A stretch of 64,000 nt of DNA from the NCBI GenBank assembly GCA_958510825.1, contig OY294047.1:2852001-2916000 (forward strand). The letters run 5' to 3'. Shown one piece after another: positions 34,554-47,222 of the stretch (positions are counted from its first letter, which is position 1; each line of letters starts with the position of its first letter). A model generated the notes under the pieces. It was not told the origin of the DNA. It did not search any database and saw nothing but the letters and a program-made list of their open reading frames with translations. Position numbers and translations under genes: made by a program. Source of the stretch: Brachypterus glaber (taxonomy: Eukaryota > Arthropoda > Insecta > Coleoptera > Kateretidae).

Positions 34554-37500
34554 CTGCAAAAATAAGAAAAAAATATTAATACTAAAAAACAGTCATATCA
34601 AATGAGGGCTTCAAAGCTAAAGTGGACCAAGTCCATAAAACCGTTGTTCTAGATATTGACACAAAGTTGTTTGTTTTTAATTAATGAACTAAAGTTTATT
34701 TTTTTAAGGTATAGTTATTTTGAACCTTCCCGCTTGTAAACAATCTTGAAATTACCATAGCAACGTAAGATACGCATGCGTCGTAAGCGAAATAACTAGG
34801 CCCAATTTACATAACCGTAAAACGTTGACGTTCCATTAACGAGAACAAAACAATAGTTTATTCCTCTATATTATTGGAATAAAAGCGATTTTATAAGCAA
34901 ATTTTGTTTCTACAGGAATACAAAAGTGGTTTTAGAAACAGCTTTATCAATTCTCTTTTTTCACATCAAAACATCATAAAAACAAAGTAAGTAAACAAAA
35001 ATTATAAATTTTGGTTATGTTGATATTCAAAACAAGCCACATGCTTCAGTGTAAATCGGACTTTGTAGAGTATTTAGCGGCAAATTTAAAATAACTATAC
35101 CTTTAAAAAATAAAGTTTAGTTTGTTCTTAATTAATGAACTAGTGCCATCTACCGTCCAAAACCAGAGTTATGGACTTGGTTCGTTACAGTACTAAACAA
35201 TATGTGCTTTAAACTATCTCTTGAATCAATGCAGATTAAAAATCGTCTTTATGGACTTGTTTCACTTTAGCTCTGAAATATCCCCTGATAACATTGTATC
35301 AAACATGTATCAAACACGTTTGGATTCGACGTGTTTTAACCAATTTTGTGCAAGGTTAAGTCCGCCGGATTTGAACGAATTTTCTACAAACTGTTTAAAA
35401 TGCAGTTTGATTCATTTTTGCATAAACTTTGCGCAAATTTACGGAATATACCGAGCATTACCGAACGTTACCGTTCAAATAAAATCTGCCTGGTGTAGTA
35501 CAGTGTGCGACAGTGTGTAACAAAGAAAGAATATTTGTCAGTTTTTGAGCTAATTTATGTGAAAATCTACTAAAAACACTTAAAACATTCAATATGCGGT
35601 AAAAAACATACACTTTTGACAAGTTACAAAGGTTAGAAATTATTAAATTGTGATGGTTGGTCCAGACTAAATCTTTCTAGAAAATATCTATACTTGCGAA
35701 AAAATGGATAAAAGAGAACCCTTTTTGATAAGAAACAGTCTAATGTTTTTTGTGTACAAGTTAATTTACATCGAAATTAAACAGACTTATTTGAAATAAA
35801 ATATTTTTTATTAATACCTAGTTTTTTTGGTTGATTATTTTTTTTTATAAATGTTTTTATTTAAAAAAATTGTTTTTTTTACCTTAGTTTCGGCAGAATC
35901 TTTAAAATAGGTTTTGTTAATGGTAATTACCATGAAAAGAGCTGCTTTTTCCATGGTTAAGATGGCAGGTTAAGTTACCACAAAAAAAACAACATTTCAA
36001 ACCGTTTGATCCAAATTCGTTCAAAACGGCGGTCGGAACCTTGTCCAAACTTTTCTGAAGAAAACAATGAAAAATGATTGGCCAAGATTGTCTATGAATC
36101 AGTCTTGTACATGATTATCAAGTATGTGTAAATAAATTTTCCCCAGAAATTACTTCTTTGGTTTTCCTTTGTTACATTCTTAGGGGATTTTTTCCCTAGA
36201 ATATTGTCCTATCAAATTTTGGTAAGAAGTATATATTACACAGAGAACCAGATTTGAAGTAATAAAGTAAAATTTTGCAAGTATAGTATATTCAACTTCA
36301 AGATGCAGTAGAAGTAAATAAAAGAATCGCGTGGTTTCATTGGTTAAAACACTAGAATGTTGTGAGAGTAGGGATGTAGAAAATTAAACAGGTCAGTACG
36401 TGAGCACTTGCGATGCAGCGTACAATGCATTGCAATGGACCGTTATATAGAAATATTTTGTTTTGAGTCCTACTCTGTTACTAAATCCGTTGTTGTCACG
36501 TGCGTTTGTTTACACTTACTGCATTTTTAAGTCGAATATACTATAGCTGAATATGCGTTGACAGCCCAGGGTGACACCTGTGGCAACCACTATAACAGCG
36601 TTACCTAAACTACTATAAACTGGGATAATTTTGTAGACTTAAAAAATCAGTCTGGGCGCGAAGGGGTTAAGTTTGGTTATAAGACATGTATTATAACAAC
36701 TTCGAATAACTAAAATGACTGGGGTGCCATTTTTTCTTTTTTACCTAAAAAAAAGAAAAAAACGTGTTAAGTTACACATCAATCAGAAAAGAAATTGATG
36801 CTCCTCAAGGCCAAAACAGGAAAAAATCGTCACGTCTTTTTTGAGGATTATTTCTTGTTTTGGCCTTGCGGAGAATCAATTTCTTTTCTGATGTTGTGTT
36901 AACACGTTTTTTTCTTTAGGTAGGTATTAGTCTTTCGAACTTTTTATACAGGGTGTCCCGAAAACATACCGACAAACTTTAAGGGGTGTTAGGGGATATC
37001 AAAACAACCATTTTTTGTCTAGTAAACATATGTCCGCAAATGAGCCCTTTGTAGAGCAAAAACATTTGTTTTGATGTCCTCTACTACCCCTTAAAGTTTG
37101 TCGGTATGTTTTCGGGACACCTGGTATATGCTATATATAGTACGCTACACCCTATTAGGCAACACTATAGTTAATTTTTGTCTTGATATAAAGTGGGTAT
37201 AGTTATATTCACAGTAATATTCGAACGGGACCTTTATTTTGGCAAAAGCCCAAAACAGTAGCTTAAATTTAACCAGAAAAATCCTATTATAACCGATTAA
37301 AACCGAAAAAATCCTATGGATTTTCTGGTCAATTGCTAAAAAACCAAAGAACTTTTACCTCAAGAAGGAACATGATGAAATCTACCGTATGCTTTGTTTG
37401 AAGCGTGAACCAACTACGGTGAGGGGCTGGTGGGGAGTGACTATTGTTTACACTTAGTACGCGTAAAGAGAGAGAAAGAATGTCAAAACTCACAGTCTAA

Positions 37501-40500
37501 TATCCTAAAATGACTGACAGGGGTACAGTGTTGCCGATTGGAAACATATACTTTGGATATTTTATTGTAAATTTTAAGAAACATTAGTTCTGTATGAGTT
37601 TTATATGAACTAAGTAGTAGTTTAATTTTAATAGATTTAAATATACTATATTATTAAACATAATTATAGTATACACAATAAAGTTTTTTACATTTTTAAT
37701 TTAAGTATAATGATTTGAATTCATGATAAGGTGGAAACTACGCAACATCGCTACTAGGTAGTCTGAAAGTCGACTAGCGATACCTACATTTTACACCACA
37801 TCGCGTTTCTATTAGTAAATAAACAAACAAAAAGATGACACCTTCATAAACATTGGTCTGAAATTACTTCTTGAGGTAAAAGTTCTTTGTAAAAAAACTT
37901 ACTTGAATAGGGTATACTCAGATGGTTCTTTCAGGCCACCGCAAATAAGTACAGCAATTACAAGACCGTAAATGGCGATAATACCAGCCATGACAACTGG
38001 AATGATGGATTTCATGATAAGCTCCGGCCTCATCACAGACATGGCTGCGATTCCGGTTCCGGATTTGGCAGTTCCATAGGCAGCTCCCAGACCTGCAAGC
38101 AGAACAAAATAATAATATTAGTAATGCTAAATAAAATAATAATTAACAGATTACCCAAAAAACACCTCCAAATTGTATAAAAATTATCCCAAAACCTAGA
38201 GATAGTAGGTTCTAATAATATTACTTTCCCATTTTATAAATTTCGGGAATGCCTTGTATTCATGCAAAAATTTTCAAATTTTTCTTTTGATTTGCTTTTT
38301 TTGACGTTTTATGTCGATATAAATCAATTTCGAGCAAAAAAAAATTGTCGGTGGGTCGATCGGTCGGTCTGTCCGGGATATCTTGTCAAGACGATAACTT
38401 AAGAACGCTTCAAGCTAGAAATTTGAAATTTGGCATAAAGGTATCTTACAAAAAGTTCTCGCTCGGGATTGTTTTTGGTGAACATTGGGGTGCGACAAAC
38501 CAAATGGAGAAAAATATTTTTTTTTACAAATAATTGTAAATTGTTATATAATATATAGGGGTTTTTAAGGTTGCTGAAATTGAATCTGATAATAAAATTT
38601 TTCTCCATAGAAGAAGTTATTTTTATTTTAACATCCAGGATATAAAAAGGGCTGAAATTTTGGCTTTTTATTTATTTTTTTGTACCTATCTATAACCATG
38701 TAAAGTCATATCGTTGCAGGCGATTTAGCCCAAAATACGATACCCTCCTTTAGTTAAATTTATTCCTGTATGCCCTTTCATATTACAGTGGAAGCTGAGC
38801 ACCGGATATTTGTCAATTTTTGTGCATATTTGTACAAAAAAACATATAAATATATTTTTTTCTATTAAGATTTTGCATCATTTGTTTTTTTGAAACACAG
38901 AAAAAGTTGGAAACTAGAAAAATTCATGGGGTTTTAATTAATCTAATTTATCCAAGTCATATAATTGTTTACTAGACTCCAAATAAAAAATTATTTTCGT
39001 CTTTTAAAATCTATATGTATAGTTAAATTTGTCAAGAGTTATCTCAACAGTCAAAAAAAATTGTAGGTATTGATTATAACAGTAATGTTACATCGGTACT
39101 TAGTCCTACTAAGAGTGCCGATGTATTGAAACTTCGCCGAAAAGTCAAAATCTTTGACCACGTTTTTTTCACATTTCTCGACGTTTTAGACCATTCTGAG
39201 TCGAAATCAGTAAAAAAAAATTTTGCGTCCGTCTGTCTGTCTGGGTGTAAACTCTCTAACTCCATTTCTACATGAGATATCGACTTGCGGTTTTTTGCAT
39301 ATTGTTTCTTATCGTATTCCGAAGAGCTAATTAGATTTTGGGGGTAAGTGGGTAAAAATAGGGTAAAACTCCTATTTTTAGCGTTTTTTGTTTATAGTTA
39401 AGGCAATTATTATTGTATTTGGTTAAATTAGCACTTATATAAAAGATAATTTTAAATTGGTCAAAAAATGTTATAAACAACGTTTTCCTAAAACGCATTG
39501 TTTTCGAGATATTGGCGTTTCAAGCAGTAAAAGGTTTTTTTAGCATATCTCACATATTTATAACCCGATTTCAAAAAATTATATTTCAAATAAAAGCTCT
39601 TTTTAAGCCCTATAAAAAATGTTATATACAGTTTTTAGCTACAATATAATGTTTTGATGATACAGAATTTAAAATCAAACAAAACACCTAGTTTGAAATT
39701 TGCAAACTAGATGGCTCTAGTGTACAATAGTGCCGATGTTTTGACAGGGTGCTTGCAACGTTTCATCTAGTTTATTATTTAAATACTTGATCAAATTCGG
39801 AATAAAAAAATACAATAAAAATCAAAAGTATTAAGGTCAATTACCTCAAGTGCCAAGTGATTATTTAATTACAAAATTTAATATATACAGTGAGCGCTAC
39901 AAAAAATTATACATAGACATATTATGCGAAGATAAAAAAATGTCATATTATTTGTATAGTTAAATTTTGTTCTCTTAAAATAAGAAAGATTTTTGAAAAT
40001 TTATGACAATAACAACTTGACCAATAAACAGAATCTTAAAATGGGTACACATTTTCTCTTTTATCATTTTTTGTGACTTTCACTGTACAATGAAAGTCTA
40101 TAAATAAAAATTAACCATATCATTTGCGAGAATGACAATAATTGTTAACAAAAATGTTGGAATTTGGTTATTTGAACAACGATAAGACAAACATATACAG
40201 TGAGCGGCACACAAATATTTAGTTATATACAGTTTAATTTTATTCTTAGGAAGAAAGGTCATAATATTTGAATTGAGTAATTTTTAAAAACTTATGCAAT
40301 GACAAGTTGACCAATAAACAGAAACTTAAAATAGGTACACATTTTTTATAATTTTTTGTGACTTATACTGTACAAGGAAAGTCTTCAAATAAAAATCAAC
40401 CATATCATTTGCGAGAATGACAATAATTGTTATCAAAAATGTTGGTATTTAGTTATTTGCACAATGATAAGACAAACATACTCGTATAGATATATTTTTA

Positions 40501-43429
40501 TAATTTTGAAACAATAACCATAAAATATTTCAATATCGATAAACGTGTACACATTAAATGTACACACAGAGAAAAAATATTCTAATAATAAATATTTGTG
40601 TAGCTACTGTTACTTGATACAATACAAATACATAATTGCAAGAGAAACTTTAATCAATCTTCTTTTAAAATGCCCCATTTACAACAGTTTTAGACCAGTT
40701 TTTCTTAAAAACTTATCTGATTGGACGAATATTATAAATCTATTAAATGTTGGCACAGAAAGCATAACAATTGCCACTTATATAATGTGCTTAAAATTCG
40801 TTCATTTGTACTAGACGACTAATGGTACAACTATTTTATTTTATTTTTTATTTTAGTTTTTCTAACATGTTAATAAAAAGAAAAAAATAGCCATAGATTT
40901 TTGAGGTTTTTTTTTATATACTTTTTCTATTTTGCGACTCTTATAAGCTCATAATCACACGCATTTTGCGTGTCCTTATAGGTCCATAAGAGGTCTCTAC
41001 TTCAAAATTACATGTAACTTTACAGCACACAAGGTGAAATATTGACCTGTATGTCGCTTTTTAAGTACGAAATACATACGTTACCAGTCAGAGGGGTAAC
41101 TATTTTATTTAAATGCATGCTTGCGGACATTTGAGCCACTTGATCTGACTATTACGTACTTGTTTTTAGTAATAATTTATCTGTGTGTACCTAGATGAGA
41201 TTGTTTATTTACTTGGAACATAAAAAACCTATCAGGAAAACATTAAAAATACCTAATGATCGCATCTATTTCTGGACGTGTTGATAGGTACTGTTTTTCT
41301 TTAATTATTGAAAAAAATGTCTTATTACAACAAAAATAAATCACTAGTATTCGCAAACAAACAAAAAACGTCGGGGTAATTCAGACTTGAGGGCGTATTA
41401 ACAAAACCCCACCTTGCCTGCGGCGCGCCGGGCCGCTAAAATCCATTACAATATTGTAGAAAAGATCTGACTACACCCTTGTATGTGACTTGACAAAAAC
41501 TTTAAAAAAATATATAGATACTGTAAGAAAGTTAGAGTTACAGCGTGGCCTTTGAAAGGGACGGGTGTAGCCTTCTTGGCACATTCCAGTGCAGCGAATT
41601 CGCCATCTTTTATGACGTGCCTTGTGCATTTTTGTTTTGCCATGTTCTATGATGTGCCTAGAGTATTTTTATATTAATGTATTATGTACAAGTTAAAGTG
41701 AACCATATATTTATGGTTATTAATCGTGTGAACTGTTGAATTTTAAGTTAATAATAATGGACGTTTGAAGATAATTTTTTGTGTGTTTTTAATGATAACT
41801 TATTATATTAGCGTGGAAATTACTACAGTAGTAGTTTATCAGTGATAGTGCGCAAGTCAGGATACATATCCGATTAGTACTTGCGCACTGGAAACCTCAT
41901 GATTATATAGAGAAACCCTGGTTAATTATTCGGAAGAAAAAGACCAAATAAATAGAGAGAGAGAATAGGCTTGCCAAATCAGTGGCCATCCCTGGCTCAG
42001 CCCTCCCTCCAATAAAAATCCTAGGTGCGCCACTGAAACAATTTCACTTAAATGACTGATAGTATAAAACTAAGATGCATGTCAACATTCAGAAAACAGG
42101 TCAATTTAATCAAGGCGATTGGTTGTAATTAGTTTAATTTAAACGGTCATAACATTCTTAATTTTTAAGAAATTCAATGGTAACAGTTTTTGTATAATAT
42201 TACATCGGCACTTAGTGCTACTAAGAGTGTCGATGTATTGAAATCTTCGCCGAAAAGTCAAAATCTTTGACCACGTTTTTTTTTCACATTTCTCGACGTT
42301 TTAGACCATTCTGAGTCCAAATCAGTAAAAAAAAAATTGCGTCCGTCTGTCTGTCTGTCTTTCTGGGTGTAAACTCTCTAACTCCATTTCTACATGAGAT
42401 ATCGACTTGCGGTTTTTTGCATATTGTTTCTTACCGTATTAAGAAGAGCTGATTAGATTTTGGGGGTAAACGATTGGGGGTAAGGGGGTAAAAATAAAAC
42501 TCCCATTTTTACCGTTTTTTGTTTATAATTAAGGCAATTATTATTGTATTTGGTTAATTTAACACTTATATAAAAGATAATTTTAAATTGGTCAAAAAAT
42601 GTTATAAACAACGTTTTTCTAAAACGCACTGTTTTCGAGATATTGGCGTTTAAAGCAGTAAAAGGTTTTTTTAGCATATCTCACATATTTATAAGCCGAT
42701 TTAAAAAATTATATTTTAAATAAAAGCTCTTTTTAAGCCCTATAAAAAATGTTACATACAGTTTTTTGCTAGAATATAATGTTTTAAAGATACAGAATTT
42801 AAAATCAAACAAAACACCTAGTTTGAAATTTGCAAACTAGATGGCTCTAGTGTACAATAGTGCCGATGTTTTGACAGGGTGCTTGCAACGTTTCATCTAG
42901 TTTTTGTATTAAAATGTTCATAATACTTATTAAACATGCCGGCATGTCATCTGTGATATTCTACCTACTTTTTATCTTACCGAGTTTATTGGACTACAGT
43001 TTCGGCTAGGGACACTAGATTTAGGTCTTAAGTTGGCAAGGCGAGACAGAACGGGAAACGACAGAAAAAAAAATTGCAACGGTTGACATGACAAGTTTCT
43101 TCACTAGTGTCCATAGTTTCGGCTGCTGGCCCTCGTCAGCAACAAGTGTCTCGTCTATGTTTTAGTTTTAAGAATAAATATCTAAAGTACAGATCGACCG
43201 ACCGATGCCGATATCAATAACTGTAGGTATATTGACAGATATATGTTATAGAACAAAATTAATATATCTTATAGATGCTTTAGAATGTAAGCAAATACAC
43301 ACACTTTTAAAACACAGAATGAATCCATTCTAGCTCTAGATACGGTATGAATATTCCGTAAGTGTTAGAATGAGCACATGTAGTGCCATCTCTTGTTTAT
43401 ACAAGTAAAGAAAACTGTAACAAAATTAG

Positions 43430-43484
<55 letters not shown>

Positions 43485-46400
43485 ACCATGAAACATTGAA
43501 TAATTTAATGCAGTTTAAAGTTTTGCGTAAAAATTACATAAAGTTTATTAGTTTTTCTTAATATTTGACCAGTTTTTTATCAATTTAGTTCAAAAAATTA
43601 AAACTGCTCCATCTATTGTTAAATATTTAAACCTGATATCTGTCACAACAATCTGACATAACCTAAATAAAAATATTGTTTAAGTACTGATTTGATAAAA
43701 TTATTAAATAACATTAATTGCTTATTTAAAAATATGTGTTTTGTTGCATTTATAATGTCGAGTCATAAAAAATATTGTTTTTAACCTTGTCCGCAGTTTA
43801 AAGCCATACAGTCTTTCATATTTGCAGTCGAAGAAAAAGTATAGTCTACAACACGTATGAAATAGTCATTCCGCGCTCGCGGGACCGTCATACTCGCCTA
43901 CCGGCTCGTATGACAAACTTTCCGCTTGCGCGTTGTCTATTCCATACTTGTTATAGAATATACTATTCCGAAAAATAAAAAATAAATGTTTGCTTAATTT
44001 TCTGTTGATTCCAACCAAATAACTTACTAGGGAGATTTTACGTTATTATACTTTATGATTTTATCGAATCAAAAATTTTCTATTGTGAACAACCCCTAAC
44101 CAAATGAACCAATAAAATAATCTAGTCAACTGCACTGACGTATGGATGGGATAGATCATATTTCTATCAGGAACCCAATACTTGAAATCGTAGGAATTAA
44201 TTCTCTCGAGAAAATATTCTCTGAATGAAATTCTCACGAGAATCAAAATATCATGAGAATCTCTATTCTTGAACATCGTAGGAATCAAATTCCGATGAGA
44301 AATTCACAATTCTCATTAAGAGACGTACGTCGAAGCCTAAGTTCCTTCGATATTTATAATAACCAATCAGATCATTGGATTTAATTAATAATTTCATATA
44401 TTATTATTTTGGCAACACTGAGTGTTTATATTTTGACATGTGTTTGGTTTTGTTCGATTTGAGTTATATTTATAAAAGGCAAAAGATAGTAATTTGTATG
44501 TATTTACGTCGATTTGCAATCGATTACACCAATTATTCCTGGGATCCTGTATTTTTTAAAAATTGTATTCTATTTCGTTGAAGTTCAGCCAAAGTACTGG
44601 GGAAGTGAATCCATGTGTTAAATATTGCTGGGTTGTTCAAAGCTTCAACCACCTCTTGTATACTTCTACTTACTGTAGCTTGGCTTACAACAGAGCAATA
44701 GACAGAGCTTCCCACAGAGGTTTGGCAACTTCCAGTCGTAAAAAAATTTAAAGCTATTAGCACCTTTGTTGATTTTTTAACTGACGATTCCCTGGTGGGT
44801 TCGATTAAATAATCGTCCAAAATATCTATTAGATACCTCACCAGAACCTTAGTTATAACTAAGGTAGATTATAATCTAAAGTTTTTAATAAAAAGGTGGT
44901 TACTTGAATTAATTGGGTTATTTGTAAGTGTATATTGTCCATAATTAGATATTTCTCCAAAAGAACAAAAAACAGTATAAAAATCAACCACACAAGTGTC
45001 AAAATTTTGAGATTATAACCTACAATGTAAAGATTCCGAAGAGAATTTCCAAATACACCATCCAAAACCCTTAGGTATTTTTTCCTACGATATCAAGAGA
45101 AATATTTCCTATAAAATATTTCAAGAATACCAAAATTAAAAATTTAGAGAAAATTACAATCGAATTCTCATGAGAATGAATTCCTATGATTTCAAGTATC
45201 GGGTTCCAGTCCAGATAGATTTTCCGATATGTTAAAAACATTGCGATGCAGGTTTTACTTAATTAACATTGCATAAATATCCTTGACCGCTGTTCAATAT
45301 AATCGTTTGATCAAAATTCATATAATTCCTATAATTTACTCATTTCCGTAATTCCTTGGCATTGAACACATAAAAATACCTACATGCTGCTTGAAATCTT
45401 CGTATGAGCTTCGGTAATGGGTTTTCCAGATTTTTTTTAAGGTTACTTATTAAAAAAGAGCAATACAAATTTGTAGCAAACATGCAAAAACCGATAAATC
45501 CATGTTAAAAATTAAAAAATCCTAAAACTAGCGGAAACTGTTAGTGGGTCTTATAATTATCGGCTTTTGCTTGTATATGATGCGCTATATCAAGAAAGCG
45601 CTACAAAATTGGTAAGAATCGATACTTAGGTCAAAATATGCAAAAAGTGGATTTATCGGTTTTTGCATGCTTGATCCACAAATACAAGGGCGTAGAAGAG
45701 GGGAGGGGGGTAATTACCCCCCCATAGGATTAGGTGCAAGCTTAATTTAAGGCTTGCTTCAGGGCGTCGAAAGGCCGGCCCTGGGCATTACCCCCCCACC
45801 CATAGAAGAAAAACATCTACGCCCTTGCACAAATATGTTTTAAATGGAATCATAAAAGCCTTTTCGTCCCTTAGAATCATCCCAACTTTTTTTTTTATTT
45901 TTTTTAGGTGGATATTGATATGGAATGGAGTCATCTGTATGCGTTCATGAACTCGGAGAAAATAATTTAATGATGTCATAATCACTTCCACGTGAAATAG
46001 TAAATGTTGTCCGGGTAGTAATATCTACAGTAATAATAATATTCAAGCTAAATGGTATTCTATCGGAAATCAGACTAATTCTAAGTGGGGTCATTCAAGG
46101 TTCAGTCATTGATCCCCTCCTGTTCCTGATATTTTTATCTGACTTGGTAGACGAAATTCTTACTCACATGGTTCTCTTCGCTGATGATGCCAAGCTCTTC
46201 TGCAATCCACTTTTAAAGGCAAGAGAATTTATCAGTGACCTACAGAAAATAACCGAATGGACAAACAAATGGTCTATGTGTCTAAACATAAAGAAATGCA
46301 CAGTCCTACACATTGGTGCCAACAACCCAAGAAGACTCTATACGATAGGCGGTGAGCAACTAAGAAAAGTAGAATCACAAAAAGATCTTGGCGTTATCAT

Positions 46401-47173
46401 TTCATCAGACCTAAAATGGGAAACCCACATTATCAAAATGGTGAAAAGAGCCAACTCCTTGATATACCTCATTAAAACGGCATTTAGAAATCATTCAGTA
46501 GCAAACATATTAAAACTCTATAAATCATATGTGCGACCGATTTTAGAGTATGCCGAATGTGTTTGGAATCCGTACTACATAAAAGACATAGATCTGCTAG
46601 AAGGTGTCCAGAGAAGAGTATCCAAAATTCCACCTGAACTCAAAGAACTGTCTTACGCTGAGCGCCTTTCTTTTATGAACCTCACAACTTTAAAAGAGAG
46701 ACGGACACGAGGTGACCTTATTCAGACATATAAAATTTTAAGTAAATATTACTCGGTGAACCTGGATATGTTTCGGATAAACAATACCAATTTAAGAGGT
46801 CATGAAAGAAAGGTCGTAAAGGAAAGGTGTGCAAAACTACCAAGGAAGAACTTCCTTTGTAATACAGTGGCATACAGGTGGAATGCACTAAACGAGGAAA
46901 CTGTGCTAGCAGAAAGTGTCAACCAATTCAAAAACAGGCTAGATAAAGAATTCCAGAGATCTCTAAGTCAATGGACACACTACCCTACCTAAAATCTGTG
47001 ATACAAAATGAAAAGACAATGTGATAAGTTCATGTGATATAATTTTATTTTATATTTATATACTTTTTTAAATTTTTTATATGTATTTACTTTTTTTTAT
47101 ACAGAAATAATGTTATGTATTAATGTTATGTAAAAATGATACAGTTTGGACTTTCGGCTAGTCCGCTTACTGT

Positions 47174-47222
<49 letters not shown>

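Larger units (their letters stand above)
34554..37902 (-). other. Vha16-1: Vha16 intron 2
   Basis: 3.3 kb with GT-AG ends. It contains the foldback at 36742-36922 and the CAGGGTG foldback at 36949-37123. The remainder (34554-36741) is AT-rich and shows no recognised gene; the 35221-35520 open frame has no family resemblance. Confidence 0.85.
46040..47222 (+). mobile_element. 5'-truncated LINE with hairpin and (TAA)n tail
   Basis: The reverse transcriptase remnant 46050-46992 is followed by about 180 bp of 3' UTR, a GGACT-TTCGGCT-AGTCC hairpin at about 47147-47163 and a (TAA)n tail to about 47222. The combination marks a non-LTR retrotransposon copy truncated at its 5' end. It is antisense to Vha16. 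Confidence 0.8.

Noticed and set aside
40545..40814. Functional LINE gene at this site
   Set aside because: Only a C-terminal-like tail is visible, without endonuclease or RT motifs; kept only as a possible remnant.
4459..42677. Shared minus-strand frame [16 protein letters not shown] in family C copies
   Set aside because: Conservation follows nucleotide identity among element copies; frames break at different points and contain no known domain.
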